Below are positions 1 to 32,554 of a stretch of DNA of 64,000 nt, in pieces (positions within the stretch are counted from its first letter, which is position 1; every line of letters starts with the position of its first letter). The translations under genes and the position numbers were made by a program. The notes beneath the pieces were generated by a model. That model did not search any database, was not told the origin of the DNA, and worked only from the letters and a program-made list of their open reading frames with translations. Origin of the DNA: Glandiceps talaboti (taxonomy: Eukaryota > Hemichordata > Enteropneusta > Spengelidae); assembly GCF_964340395.1 (NCBI RefSeq), contig NC_135565.1:20002209-20066208 (forward strand), given 5' to 3'.

Positions 1-1259
1 AGTTGTTGTCCTTGTTATGCCTTATGGGCCCACACTATCTAAATTGACTGTGTTCCTATTTAGAGTTTGAAGCATATAGTCAGTCTTTATTTATTGAATG
101 TTATCACTACTTCATTGTTAGGAATTTGTTTTCACTAATTTGTAAAAAAAATATCATATACATTGTATATGCATATAATACACAGAAGTAAATCATTTGA
201 AGATTTGTATTTGCATGTGTACATTTCCAGTTTAGTTTACCTAGTCTATACTGCCCCTCTCTGATCTAATAATTATCAAGTTTGTGAAAAGCTAAAAATC
301 GCGAGCTCTAGCAAAGTTGCAATTAATGTAATGAACACCACAAACAGTTGGTCGGGAATGTATTCACTGATACCAAATATAAAGCATTTACTTTTCTCGT
401 CGTTCTGCATTACAACAATGTAATTTCTCGCTATTGGCTTTGAAGGACTCGAAATACTAGTCAAACACTTTAAACCTCACAAATGAAATTCAATATTTTT
501 CAAATATGGAAATTAAATAAGCATAATTAGGTTTATACCATTATAATACCTCTCACCATCTACCTGGTTATCAAAGACTTCGGATTCTGTTTTATTATGT
601 AGATCTACATTTAAATACAAAATATAACGTCACTATACGGTTACAAAAGTGCCAGGCAACAAAATATTCAAATATCAATTTACCCCTTTAGAATTAATGG
701 CAAGCAACACCCTAAATCTGTCAGATATGCATGGTTTGTATGTATGCAATTTTATGCCATTTTTATGGGATAGCTAGCTAGGTTAAAGTACGGTGAAGGG
801 TGACGCAATGCACGTTATCGATTCAGTATGTTGATTTTACAGAAATTTTGGACATCTGTATCAGGTAAAAACGGCCGCTTTAAGATATTTTAACATAGTG
901 CCAATCATGTGTCAAAGTACAATTGCGCACAATGGAATATATTTAAAATGGTTTGATAATGTGACAATTTAAGGTCTAGCTATAGGTTGAATACAGTATG
1001 TACTTTACTGTAGTCATTACTCCCCCACCTTAGGCCCTGCATTTTGTGTCAAGAACACCTATATGTAAACCAGCGAGGAAATTAGCTTTCGTAGTCACTG
1101 TCATGAGTTTGTAATTACTGTGTTTTGGTTCTGACATGATGCTGTTTAAACATCAACACCAAAGCCTTTTAATCCGTAAATGCATGCGTAAAGACACTTA
1201 GTTTAACACAGTTTTTGCCTGTAACACTGGTTAATAGCAGGGTTCAGTTATTTCACTGT
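1..1259. other. AT-rich non-coding stretch
   Basis: I see no convincing exon, RNA gene or repeat here. The only open frame (276-464, minus strand) is short and has no recognisable motif. Confidence 0.4.
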
Positions 1260-2035
1260 GACCTTATATCAATGACGTAGAAGAGTTCTTAGACACTGAT
1301 ATTTACTCTGGCGTCCACATGGGTCTCCTACGGCTGTATTACCTTTTATTTGCAGACGACCTTGTTACTTTTAGTAGTTCTAAAATTGGACTTCAAAGAT
1401 TACTGAACAGACTTTCTGACTATTGTAGAAGATGGAAATTACGTATAAATTTGAATAAAAGCAATTTATTGTTTTTAAAAAGGTTGGTCCACTACGTAGG
1501 TATGAAAGTTGGGTACTGGAAGATAGACCTATTGAAGTCGTTTCTTTTTATAGATATCTTGGACTTTTCTTTTCGAGTGGGAACAGTCGGTATAAAGCAC
1601 AGAAGTCTAGTCTTTGTCCGATCAAGCGTATAAGGCTTTGTTTAATTTGAAATCATCTTTGAGTAGATTTGGAGAAATACCGATCAATGTTTTATATGAA
1701 AGTGTTTGATACAAAAATCCTTCCCATCCGTCTATACGGAAGTGAAATTTGGGGCTTTCACAAAGCTGTAAATATTGAGCGAGTGCAATACAAATTTTGC
1801 CGTTACGCGTTGCGTCTTTACAGTAACACATCCAATCTCGTTGTTACTTGGGAACTTGGGCGTTTTTTCTCTCAAGGTTAATATGTTTGCAAGGATAATT
1901 AACTATTGGTTGCATATATTAAATATGGACGATTCTAGGTATGATCATCATTGTTACCTGCATCAAGTGACTGAAAATGGACGGAACTGTTGGACACTGC
2001 ACGTCAAAAATCTTTTATATTCTTTGTAGATTTAG
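1260..2035 (+). mobile_element. LINE (non-LTR retrotransposon) reverse-transcriptase fragment
   Basis: The translated region around 1319-1633 carries the reverse-transcriptase active-site signature LLFADDLVTF, with the two aspartates at 1355-1360, followed by RWKLRINLNKSN. A second frame at 1669-1860 carries LPIRLYGSEIWG, typical of the region after the palm domain in CR1/L2-like LINEs. The pieces lie in different frames and are broken by stops, so this is a dead, 5'-truncated copy. A pentanucleotide microsatellite follows directly and may mark its 3' tail. Confidence 0.85.
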
Positions 2036-2122
2036 AGCTTCTAATCACAATTTAGCGATAGAAAAGGGGAGGAGAGACGGTGTATCTAGAAACAGAAGAA
2101 TATGTATTTTTTGTAATATTGG

Positions 2123-2205
2123 TAATTTAATTTAATTTAATTTAATTTAATTTAATTTAATTTAATTTAATTTAATTTAATTTAATTTAATTTAATTTAA
2201 TTTAA
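2123..2205. repeat. (TTTAA)n microsatellite
   Basis: About 16 perfect copies of a 5-bp unit. It lies just downstream of the LINE fragment and may have expanded from that element's 3' tail. Confidence 0.95.
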
Positions 2206-2239
2206 GATGAATATTTGTTTAATATGCCCCGTATAATGA

Positions 2240-2525
2240 AGTCATGATGGGTGAATGGTTAGCGTGACCGGCTTAGAATCTACAGGTTGCAGGTTCGAGC
2301 CCCGTCGCTGCCTGCTGTGGCTAAAGTCCTTGGGCAAGATTTGAACCACGACTGTGACTCAGTCAACCCAGCTGTATAACTGGGGACCTGGTAGGATGTA
2401 GGTTGCCATTTTCCCTCTGTTTACTGGCGAAGAATAGGACTAATCGTAGATTGAACATTTATCATTTTTAGTTGAATGGTATTGGATGAAGAACACTTAT
2501 GACAGAGAATAGTCTATCATCTGCC
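2240..2525 (+). mobile_element. tRNA-derived SINE
   Basis: A tRNA-like head has an A-box-like stretch (GTGAATGGTTAGCGTGACCG near 2251-2270) and a near-perfect B box GGTTCGAGCCC at 2292-2302, spaced as in a pol III promoter. The rest does not fold as a tRNA. A body containing CCTTGGGCAAG and the repeated phrase CTGGGGACCTGGTAGGA follows, as in metazoan SINEs. The 3' end is approximate. Confidence 0.75.
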
Positions 2526-3399
2526 AGTAGTAGGAGCATCATTGTACATGTATGTATTCGTATGTATTCAAATCAAATGTCCACATGAGTGTACAGCGAC
2601 CAATGTGTTTGGCCTACCGGAAGTCAGTCATTTTAGTCACTCCACACCCCTGTGTGGAAATCGAGTTGTCCGAAGATGTATAACTTTTTTTTTTCACCAA
2701 GGTCCGATATCATCATTAATTATTTTGGAAATTCTTTTCTTAAAACTTAAAAAATAAAAAACTATATTTTGACTTTCAATTATATATAATCCATAAAAAC
2801 ATTCTGGTTTGACGAAAAATAAAACAATAATCTCAAATAAATGAAAACTTGTTTGAATTAAATAATTTTAAGATCGAATAAAAGTGTGGACTCCATCGAA
2901 AAAGTACGCATAAATAGTTAAAATTAGTTTGTAACTACGAAAATTATAAAATACTACAGCTAAAATAGAATGATAATTTTTGCCTGAAAGGCTTGCCATA
3001 GGCTAGGTCAGACACTTTCAGTCACAATGTTTGCCACATATTATTTCAAAGTGTCCTAAATTGGTTATGTTTGTGCGCAATTCAACATGTTTAGGTCAAT
3101 GTAGGAACAGATTTTAGAGCCAGTAAATCTTAAAGTATTTCATTTCTTATGGACAGTGTTAAGTGTACAACTATACACATGCAAGTTTTATACCAAAAGA
3201 TGACACAATGCAAGTCATGGCGTGCAATAGCGAGAAGTTCATTTCTAACAAATAACTGTTGCTTAAAGGTGGCCATAGTGCAGTGCTATGACTCCATATC
3301 ATATGTATTGGATGTATCAAGAGAGAAAGAGTTTGTTATATTTGAATGTATATTTATAGCTATTTGTTAATATGTGTTTATTTTTACACATACACTTTT
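2526..3399. other. AT-rich non-coding stretch
   Basis: I see no exon or element that I can support. The open frames at 2542-2757 and 3149-3370 have no family resemblance and no convincing splice sites. Confidence 0.35.
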
Positions 3400-3640
3400 T
3401 TCTTTAATAGCTCGCGTAGCGGCACAATGACTAGTACGCATGCACGTCCTGTATACTATGCGACGTGTTTTTGGTGGTTAAAATGATGCATTGTGACGCA
3501 ATGACTACGCATGCCCGTTCTATATACTATGCACAGCTCTATGCACATTCTCCACGCGGAGAGCGCTATCTACGATATCATCGTGAGGCAGCCGGTCACA
3601 AATGAATCTACCCTGAGCGAGCTTATAGGCTTTGTCTGGT
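3400..3640 (+). repeat. Dispersed repeat copy upstream of the GT4/TRADD-N gene
   Basis: This segment contains an internal near-duplication (ACGCATGCACGTCCTGTATACTATGC-like at about 3435 and 3505) and ends in GGTCACAAATGAATCTACCC. The same order of motifs recurs in inverted orientation at 37330-37690. It lies 370-600 bp before the start codon at 4006 and could contribute promoter sequence. Confidence 0.7.
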
Positions 3641-4005
3641 TATGATATTAAATGTATGGACATTTAACTACAAGAGGCAATTTTCTGGTACGATAAAAAG
3701 TTACCAATAAGATCTAGAAGACGACAGAATGATGATATTGCCAGTGGATATGATTTATTACCCATTTATTAATGTCTTATTAAGTTTTTAATTTTGTACG
3801 TTTTCGAATGGTTTAATGTCTTCAAAATCCTTTAAACTGAAAGAAGTTTGATAACTTTAGTAGGCAATTTGAAAATTCACATGTATTATTACATATTCGA
3901 AAAAGAAAGAAAGGTCTTTAGATCCCTCCTCCACCCAGATGGTAGGTGTTTGTCAATGTCGTTTGAAATAATTGTGTATCGGTTTAGTTCACAGAAGTGG
4001 TCACA

Positions 4006-24045
<20,040 letters not shown>

Positions 24046-24564
24046 GAGGGAGCCGAAGCTACCAATGATCCTGAAGCCATTTTTGATCAAGAAGCCAGTC
24101 ATACTCAAGGTACTCTAGGTATGCAAATCTGTCAATTGCGATATAATTTATACTATCAACCAATCGATGCAAGAAGTATATGAATGAGTGATTCACTGTT
24201 TAATTGTTTTAAAATATCGTTTCGATTTGATGATAATGATAAATAACCCTGGAGTATGATCAATCTGAATCAACCTGATGTGGTGAGAGCGGATATAGAT
24301 GTCTTTATTTACCTCTATTTCGATCGCTTTGTGTCGTGTGTTTTGTTCTGGGTGATCGCCACCTTCCAAAGATAACAGGATCAAGATAATATAGGGATGA
24401 TGACTCAGCGCTATATTCGCAAACATAACTTTGGTTGTTTAGTCCGTTCATGGATCTTGTCAAAACTATAATTGTCTCTTCCGTTAATTTTCAAAAGTTA
24501 ATTAAATTTTGTCTAATAAGCCCGGTGCAGTGGTCTTGAGTTATCATGTACACACATAGATACA

Positions 24565-24604
24565 AGGACACACACACACACACAGACACACACAGACACA
24601 CACA

Positions 24605-24658
<54 letters not shown>
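24565..24658. repeat. (CA)n microsatellite
   Basis: CA run with ACAG interruptions. Confidence 0.97.
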
Positions 24659-24659
<1 letters not shown>

Positions 24660-24711
24660 CTACATCTGAATGCCGCTGGTGGCATCCCAAAGAAAGATAT
24701 CTCTATTACAG

Positions 24712-24818
24712 ATGTAGAAAATGCATATTTCAATAGCCAGGAAGTTCTGGAGGATGCCCCTCAGCATATCGACAACATTCATTCATGCCTTCAAGTAGAT
24801 ACAGTAACTCTAGACTAG
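24712..24818 (+). pseudogene. Possible coding remnant or alternative 3' exon
   Basis: The acceptor CTATTACAG leads into an open phase 1 frame encoding DVENAYFNSQEVLEDAPQHI and LQVDTVTLD, with a stop at 24816-24818. The phase fits the donors at 23713 and 24118, so it could be an alternative last exon of the GT4/TRADD-N gene. It could also be the end of a TRIM-like coiled coil belonging to the NHL fragment downstream. I cannot decide between these. Confidence 0.35.
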
Positions 24819-24889
24819 ACGATATGGTTACAGTAAAAAGTACTCCATCGCCTGATACATCTGGACCCTTCAAGTTTTCATCTTTGCAA

Positions 24890-25620
24890 TATAAACCATC
24901 ATTTAGCCGTTGCTATGGGCGTGGTCCTGATGCTAGGCATACTTGCAAACATTTTTTGAATATTTATTCGCTTAGCTACCCATCCCTAATGTTATCTTTT
25001 ATAATATGAATAATAATTTCACTATTGCTATGGCCGTGGTAATGGTTGCTAGGACCAATTGTGTCAACATGTTTTCAACTTTAACTACATAATAACACCT
25101 CCAGAGACATCCCTGCCAAGTTTCCACCCCATACACCATGCAGTTTCAAGATATACGTTTTTGACGTTGACATGTTAGAGCTAATTTGCAAAGCACAGAT
25201 GGGATCATCACCTTGTAAATACAGCTTCATCTATACATCCCCAAATGCATCCCCATTAAATTCACGTTGCGAACAAATCTTAGTCTAAATACCATTAGGA
25301 ATGTTCCCGTCAAAGTTCTACTGAATCTGCTCAATAATGTTGAATACAGATTTTTTTTACCAAAAGGACACATTTTAGCCCCAATTTGCATATCACTGAT
25401 GGTATCATCATGTCATTGTCAGGAACAATTCTTAATTTAAGAATGTTCCCACCAAATTTCAGACCGATCTTCCCATACTTAATGAGTTTAATTTTTTTGA
25501 CCAAAATGACACGTTTTATTCTACAATTTGCATATCACTGATGGGATCATCAAAAATCATAAATGCAATTTATTTCAATTCCAAGAAGAATATTCTAACT
25601 AACCAATGTGCAGTCTGATG
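24890..25620 (+). repeat. Dispersed repeat family A copy
   Basis: Contains GTTGCTATGGGCGTGGTCCT and several TTTGCATATCACTGATGG units. These match the family at 5985-7030 in opposite order and orientation. Confidence 0.7.
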
Positions 25621-25650
25621 TTTGACATTTGACCTTTGTTTACATTACAG

Positions 25651-26119
25651 GTCAGTAGAAAATGACCATTGAACTTGACGGTAAAAATGGTCCAGTAAAT
25701 TTTAAAAAAGTGTATGGAGTGACCATAAATCACCTTGGTCAAGTGGTCATGGCAGATGAAGACAACAATAGTGTACTCACCTGCATTCAACTAATGAAGT
25801 TGACTCTGAGATTAGATTTGATGGTCACTTTCCCAATAAATTCGTACCTCATCGTGTTGTCATGACAACAACTAGTTAATATTTCATGACAGATTCTTAA
25901 TTGTCTGTGTTGTAGATTCATGGGACAATGTTTATGATATTCAGGTACCTAGGGAGGCAGGTCTGGGGTTCATTGTGAAATGTACACAGAATGGAGAAGA
26001 AGTTCAAAGATTTGGAGATTACCGACACTGGTGATTTCGTTGCTATTAGTAAGTATGGACAGCCTCGGATTATAGTTTCAGACCCAGACTACAACCATGT
26101 CATAGTTTACACCAAATAA
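25651..26119 (+). pseudogene. NHL-repeat (TRIM-like) gene fragment with frameshifts
   Basis: Frame 1 from 25662 reads GVTINHLGQVVMADEDNNSV, a clear NHL-repeat signature. After about 25790 the homologous reading moves to another frame (IRFDGHFPNKFVPHRVV), so one base seems lost. After a possible intron (acceptor TGTTGTAG near 25915) it continues as DNVYDIQVPREAGLGFIVK and then shifts frame again before DFVAISKYGQ. It ends at a TAA at 26117-26119. It looks like the 3' part of a TRIM2/3/56-type protein, decayed or carrying assembly indels. No RING or B-box was found nearby. Confidence 0.65.
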
Positions 26120-26369
26120 AGAAATCTACTTTACACTACGGTGTACATTTTACAAGAAATAATAATTATTTAGTGAAATTCTCGGATAATTTTATTGAAT
26201 GTTGGTTAACATAGAGCTTTAATCTTGTAAAAAACATTGTCTACACAAAAAATCATCAAGTTTTGATATTTTCAGAAAATTTTGTGAATAAAACACACTC
26301 TAGATGTGTGTCACTATTTTTTGTGATGTTTCTAATGATATTTGTAAACATTTTGGAGAATGTTTTGGT

Positions 26370-26760
26370 GCAGAAATTTATATTAGGTGTAAAAGCAAAT
26401 TGCGTGGTTCCGATTACATTCAATTTTAGAATAGGTGGGGGAGGTAGATTTTTTATTTTATTTTATCATATATTTGTATGTGTGAGTGTCTAGTTCAAAT
26501 TTTCCATTGTTTTCCATATGGTCTCTGTGTTTTTTATTTCTTCCTATCAGATGTACAGCCATTACAGATTGGAAGAACAGTTTTATATTGTCTTTATTAG
26601 TTGATGTCAGTTTGCGCACTCACTATTTCTTGCGAATTTTTGCAATTTTATTATTATTTTTTCTCGAATACGTAAAAAAAAAGTTTAGGCCGGCGTGAAA
26701 AACTTGGTTGGGGTCGGGTAACCGGAACGAAACAACTTTTTTAATTTGACCCTAGGGATA
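26370..26760 (+). repeat. Dispersed repeat family D copy 1
   Basis: The stretch from AATTTTAGAATAGGTGGGGG through ATCAGATGTACAG and GATTGGAAGAACAGTTTTAT to a TAAAAAAAAAGTTTAG segment recurs in the same order at 49990-50360. No coding frame is conserved between the copies. Confidence 0.75.
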
Positions 26761-27022
26761 TTTGGATGTTCATATGTGGAAAGTTGTGACGTCACGTGCA
26801 CAATTTGCATTTATCGCATCTTACGATACGACGGTCATAATACCATTATCACTTTTTCTGATAAAAAATATGCCTCGAAATGACACAACGCTGGTGTTGC
26901 TAAATCCAAGAATATTTTGTGACATAATTTGAGTATTTTTTGAACAAACACATGTAAACCGGTCATGACATCCGGACTTCAACATATGCTATTTCCATCT
27001 GAGAATTTCATATTGACCGTAA

Positions 27023-27708
27023 AACCACAGGGAGCAGCGAGCATGTAACTGATTGATTGATCGATCGATCGATCGGTTGATGTATTGATTGATTGATTTA
27101 TTATTTGGTTGAATGATTGATTGATTGATTGATCAATTTTTGTGGTGCAATATAACTTACTTTATGTGTGATATTGATCAATTGACTCATTGAGTTTTAA
27201 AACTATTTCTTTTTCTTTCCCTGGTTACTTTGCTCTCAGCTGTTGATCTCAGACCACTAAAGAGTTCTCTTCCTTACTAGTTTATGCATGATCGAGTGTT
27301 TGTCCAGTGTGATAATCTCCCAGCAGATGAGAGATAAAGCAAACTGTTAATGTAAGTGATCTCCTGCCAGTTTTAAGATAAGGGGTGTTTTAATTAAGAT
27401 AAGATTAGAAGAATGGACAAGGCGTCTTTATTTAGTCAATAAAGCAAGGAGAGAATTACATACAGCCTCAGACTTTTAGTGGTCTGAGATCAACAGTTGA
27501 GAGCAAAGTAACCAGGGAAAGAAAAAGAAATAGTTTTAAAACTCAATGAGTCAATTGATCAATATCACACATAAAGTAAGTTATATTGCACCACAAAAAT
27601 TGATCAATCAATCAATCATTCAACCAAATAATAAATCAATCAATCAATACATCAACCGATAGATCGATCGATCAATCAATCAGTTACATGCTCGCTGCTC
27701 CCTGTGGT
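27023..27708. mobile_element. Long inverted-repeat (foldback) element
   Basis: The left arm 27023-27262 and right arm 27475-27708 are nearly perfect reverse complements. The outer ends are ACCACAGGGAGCAGCGAGCA and its complement; the inner ends contain TCTCAGACCACTAAA. The spacer of about 212 bp has no coding frame. (GATT)n/(ATCG)n runs occur symmetrically in both arms. It is probably a foldback or MITE-type element. Confidence 0.85.
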
Positions 27709-28480
27709 AAAACTACTTGTGAGTGCAGAATAATTATTTAAAAAATTGACTTATATATCCTTTGGACTCCAGCTTGTAGACGGTCCTGAGTAAAGCAATG
27801 AAATGTCTTAGTGTTGATCAGAATTTATCAAAATCATGAAAATAAAACTATTTTGTATAACATTTCAGATGTTGTCATACATTTACTGTAATGTTAACTT
27901 GTTTGTGTTAGTTTGAATGAATGCACAGTATATTAGATTTAACACATTAAGACGTAAAGACACGTCGTATGGTGCAAATATGGACTACAACTATTCAATG
28001 AGTAAATGTAAGGTATGACTATTTAATAAAAATCATCCCTCAATGTGAATGTATCCTCCCCACCCCCTCCCACCTCCCCTCCCACACCCCCGGCAATGAC
28101 TGAACTCGTCCTCACTAAATATATTAACTTTCGCTTGGCCATGTCATGCTCATTCGCATATATGTATCGAGAGAGGGCGCTATTTCAATTCTTGAATGGC
28201 CGCCGCCCATGTAGATGTTTAGATTGAAATGTACACTAGCACTAGTCCAATGACCAATGAAGCACTTTGCGGAAGGTGGGAGAAGGGGTAATATTTGTTT
28301 TACTGTGTACCCCAAGGGAAGTTAGAGTCATCGGAAGATTTTGCATTCACCCCAGAGACCTACAGGCGGAAATTGTTATCCCCAAGACAAATTGAAAAAG
28401 TACACAATATATCCCGGGAATATATCAATCTAGTTTTATCGTTTAACTTTAAGTTCTGTAGCAAACCGTATTTGCGTGCG
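27709..28480. other. Intergenic stretch, nothing recognised
   Basis: A C-rich CCCACCCCCTCCCACCT segment lies near 28060-28090. No gene or element is supported. Confidence 0.35.
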
Positions 28481-28600
28481 TGCGTGCGTGCGTGTGTGTA
28501 TGTATGTATGTATGTATGTATGTATGTATGTATGTATGTATGTATGTATGTATGTATGTATGTATGTATGTGTGCGTGCGTGTGTGTGTGGGGGGGGGGA
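28480..28600. repeat. (GTAT)n microsatellite with GTGC and G-run ends
   Basis: About 20 GTAT units flanked by GTGC units and a G9 tract. The overlapping Met-Tyr-Val-Cys frames are artefacts. Confidence 0.95.
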
Positions 28601-29244
28601 GGAGAAAAAGAGGGCGGGACACCCCCTCCCCCGAATCTGGCGTTCTCCCGTAGAGCACTCGCATATCACAGAGCTTTGTCTCGTTCATTATCCGGGCAAT
28701 ATATGAACTTAGTACAGATAAATCAGTGATGCTCTCAAATTATGAACTTAGGGGTAGACCATTCGATATCCATGGGGGGGGGGCTTGGAAGATTGGTGGA
28801 GAGTCATTATTTTTTTCCCCCACCTGCTTGCCTGAGAATTATTTTTTTTCTCCTTCGCCTATGCTGGCAACTTTTTTTTCCTTGCTTCTTTGAGATATCC
28901 GGATTTTTTTTTACGTCAATGTTGAACACCTACATTTGTTGCCACAATTTTCTGTTTGGTTTTCGCACGCCGTCATACAGAGAGTAAAAAGATGCTGTTC
29001 TATTATTACACACAGATTATATTTAGAAAACTACATATTTCATACATGTTTGATTTTCAATTAAATAAACATCGTTGACAGTTTTTATGCCATGGTATGG
29101 TGACACACTGAAAATACAAATCGGAAACTTGATTGGTGAGCTCAAACATTCAGATAGACCGGTCAGTTTCTCCAGCTTGGGGGGATAGGGTGGGCGTCAG
29201 TATGTTTTTCCATTGGGCCGACAAAAAGTCACTGACCCCTGTGA

Positions 29245-29304
29245 ATAAAGTTTCATAGCATCTGATAGTAAGCTTTGAGACTGGGATATGTCCACCTCTT
29301 GTGC

Positions 29305-29383
<79 letters not shown>

Positions 29384-30180
29384 GGGGGGGGGTTCTAGGG
29401 GTCTCCCCCTAGAAGCACTGGAGGATTTTTACTTCTAAAGGCAATGTTTAGGCTATTCACAGACACTTTCAGACAATAATTTACAAACTTTACAAGACAG
29501 CTCTAACATGTAAAAAGCTACTATGTGAGGTTGAAACATTTTTGAAATAAAGTTTCATAGCATCTTGACAGTAAGAGGTGGAGGAAAGAACTTTAATTTG
29601 AAACTGGAACATGCCTACCTCTTATGAGGGGGGTTCTAGTGGGTCTCCCCCTAGAAGCCCTGGAGGTTTTTTACTTCTAAAGGCAATGTTTAGGCTATTC
29701 ACAGACACTTTCAGACAATAATTTGCAAGCTTTACAAGAAAGCTCTAACACGTAAAAAGCAACTACATAAGGTTGAAACATGCTTGAAATAAAGTTTCAT
29801 AGCATCTTGACAGTAAGAGGTGGAGGAAAGAACTTTGATTTGAAACTGGAACATGTCTACCTCTTATGGAGGAGTGGGTTCTAGGGGTTCTCCCCCTAGA
29901 AGCCCTGGAGGATTTTTACTCTTAAAGCCAATTTTCAGGCTATTAACAGACACTTTCAGACAATAATTTGCAAGCTTTACATGACAGCTCTAACAATTGT
30001 AAAAAGCAACTACACATGGTTGAAACATTTTTTAAATAAAGTTTCATAGCATTTTGACAGTAAGAGGTTAGGTAGATGGAAGAACTTTGATTTGAGGCTT
30101 GGACATGTCTACCTCTTATGGGGGGTCCTAGGGGGTCTCCCCTAGAAGCTTTTGAAGTTTTTTTTTACCAATTTCGGTGA
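29245..30180 (+). repeat. Tandem repeat, about 245-bp unit, four copies
   Basis: The phrase GGTCTCCCCCTAGAAGC occurs near 29400, 29645, 29890 (as GGTTCTCCCCCTAG) and 30135. GTTTCATAGCATCTTGACAG and ACTTTCAGACAATAATTT occur in each unit. The first unit carries an inserted (TG)n run at 29305-29379. Confidence 0.9.
29305..29379. repeat. (TG)n microsatellite
   Basis: About 37 TG units ending in a G-run, inside the first 245-bp unit. Confidence 0.97.
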
Positions 30181-30802
30181 ATCTTATTGTTGGTTTAACA
30201 AATGAGTGGCCTCTTGGGTGAGGGAGTCCAACCCCCCCCCCCCGCCAGATCTGCAGTTTTTAGGTTATTCATAGCCTTTGAGATATATATTGCCAAGCAT
30301 TGAAAAGCTAAAGTAAATATAACTTTTTAAATAGGTTTTCCATGTTATAAAAGTGGGCCTGTAACATTGGTATAGGGGCATTTATATTGCATGTATAGTA
30401 AAGTTACGAATGTGTTAGAGCACTTTAGGAGGTCATACCTAGTGTACAATAGAAACTTGAATTTGAGTTGTGGTGTCGATACATGTAGTGTCTGAAATAA
30501 GAAGTATATAATCCCTTTTGACAAATTCATACTGAAGAGACTAGAACAATTTAGATTAAGTTCTTTTATAAACTATCTAATAGTATGATGACTACCATAA
30601 CAAAACCTTCAAGTTCACTTTTGCCCCAAAGTGCAAGATAAGTGAAGCACTGATTGTGAAACAGCCAAACATACTTACATGGCATGTTCTGTAACTAGTA
30701 GCTAGGTAATACATGTATTATATGTATAATTTTATGTATAGTTATGTTTGAACCCTTACATGAAGTAATATTTAAACCATTTATGAAAGAAACAGAGACA
30801 AG

Positions 30803-30963
<161 letters not shown>

Positions 30964-31299
30964 CACAGGCTAACGAAACTGACTGGTCCCTGACATGTGT
31001 TTGAAACTGTTTGTCATGATTTGACAAGTGTCCTCGTTGGAGAGGTACGAATAGGTTGAACAGTATACTCGAACCTGTGCATCATTTCCCTGCCGAGACA
31101 TTTTCTTCTAGCAGCATTGGTCAATCTTTTTTTTTCATCACCCACTCATATCCGGATTTTTTTTCAAGCAAATCCATTTGGCATCTTTTTTTCCCCCGAA
31201 ATCTTCCAAGCCCCCCACCCCAGGATATCAAATGGTCCACCCCTTAAGTGAATTAAATTGGTTGGAGGTACAGGTCACCGATCATCTTTCAGTCCGATA

Positions 31300-31845
31300 T
31301 ACATCAACGCAAACCACGGCCTCTTTTACGTAGTATCACGGAAGAAATAACAGCTCTGGTTTGCGAGAATGTCCGAACCAGAGCTTTCTGTAATTCTAAT
31401 GAAAATGTCATGGCAACAAATCGATAGAATACAAAGTTTTCGACTGAAGTCAGGAATCAGAATCCTCGAATCATTTGACATAGTTGATGAAAGACAAGAA
31501 TTTTTGGAGAAGAATTCTCAAGGTATATGATTTGGGTCTTGAATTTATAACTATCTGTAGTGAGAAATGTATAGTTAATAATGTATCAATACCATGGTTT
31601 TGATTATATCTATACTGGCGCTATCTAGGGGACTAAATAAAACCATACTTCTACAAGATGACTGTCAGTTGCCTAAACACAGGTTTCAATCCTAATCTTA
31701 CATTGGTCTCTAATACTAAAAGCGGCTGTGGTTTAATACTTAATAATTAAACATTCTAACAAATTTACCAGAGCTGTTATTTCTTCAATTCTGTGACACA
31801 ATCTCTTGGACGGTGTCATAAAAGAGGCTGATAATCAAGACATGA
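31300..31845. repeat. Dispersed repeat family B, inverted pair
   Basis: The left end at about 31304-31375 (AAACCACGGCCTCTTTTACG and GAAGAAATAACAGCTCTGGT) and the right end at 31765-31840 (CCAGAGCTGTTATTTCTTCA and GACGGTGTCATAAAAGAGGC) are inverted copies of the family seen at 16640-17930. Confidence 0.6.
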
Positions 31846-32554
31846 AAAACTTATAGTGATGAACTAAATGATCACCAAGTCATTCAAAATCAATTAATCA
31901 ACAAATTGGTCAGCAAACCGATCAACTAAACAACCAAACAAACAACCAACCAATTAATCAACAAATCATTATCAATCAATCATCAACCACCCAACCACCC
32001 ACCCACCCACCCATCCAACCAACCAACCAATTAATCAACAAATGTTTATCAATAGAAGCAATTTCTATAAAGAATTTATTCACCTGCAATATTATTTTTC
32101 ATCAAACTCTTTGCTATAGGAAGACATGACAACCTTGATTAAAGAATAAAAAATTAACTTTTACAAGAAAAATATGAAATACTACTAAGATATCAAACTG
32201 CACTTTTCTAACAATAATTTCTCTAGTGTAAATTTACAAAAAAAGTAATGTAATTATTTTGTTATAGTTTTATAACCATGACTTTTATATATATATTTCT
32301 ATATTCCCTTATTGGAATAATATATGTTTCTCAACAAAAAACTTTTTGTAGAAAATACAAGTACTGATAATACATATACTAGTACTGATAATTCAACAGC
32401 ATGGCCCACGATAAAAAATCTTTCAAAAGCCTGGATAAAGCAATTATATGACTATTTCACTTGTTATGAAACCTCGATACGAATAGTTCAGTTTCTATGC
32501 TTGTCATTCATTTGGGCAATTACCCATAATCCTCAGCTAGAACCTTACTTTTAA
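31369..32554 (+). CDS. Candidate two-exon hypothetical protein
   Basis: Exon 1, 31369-31522, runs from ATG (A at -3) to donor CTCAAG|GTATAT in phase 1. Exon 2, 32352-32554, follows acceptor TTTTTGTAG in phase 1 and ends in TAA. The joined product is about 118 residues with a charged first half (DIVDERQEFLEKNSQ), a Ser/Thr/Asp linker and a hydrophobic C-terminal stretch IRIVQFLCLSFIWAI. I do not recognise a family. Exon 1 begins within a dispersed repeat, which lowers confidence. Confidence 0.3.
31895..32042. repeat. Low-complexity CAAC/ACCC-rich tract
   Basis: Imperfect runs of AACC and ACCC units (CACCCACCCACCCACCCATC). It lies in the intron of the candidate gene. Confidence 0.8.

Noticed and set aside
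2240-2310. True tRNA gene
   Set aside because: The A and B boxes are tRNA-like, but no cloverleaf with acceptor stem closes and a SINE body follows.
28295-28729. 144-codon plus-strand frame
   Set aside because: Most of it is the translated (GTAT)n repeat; the flanks have no family resemblance.
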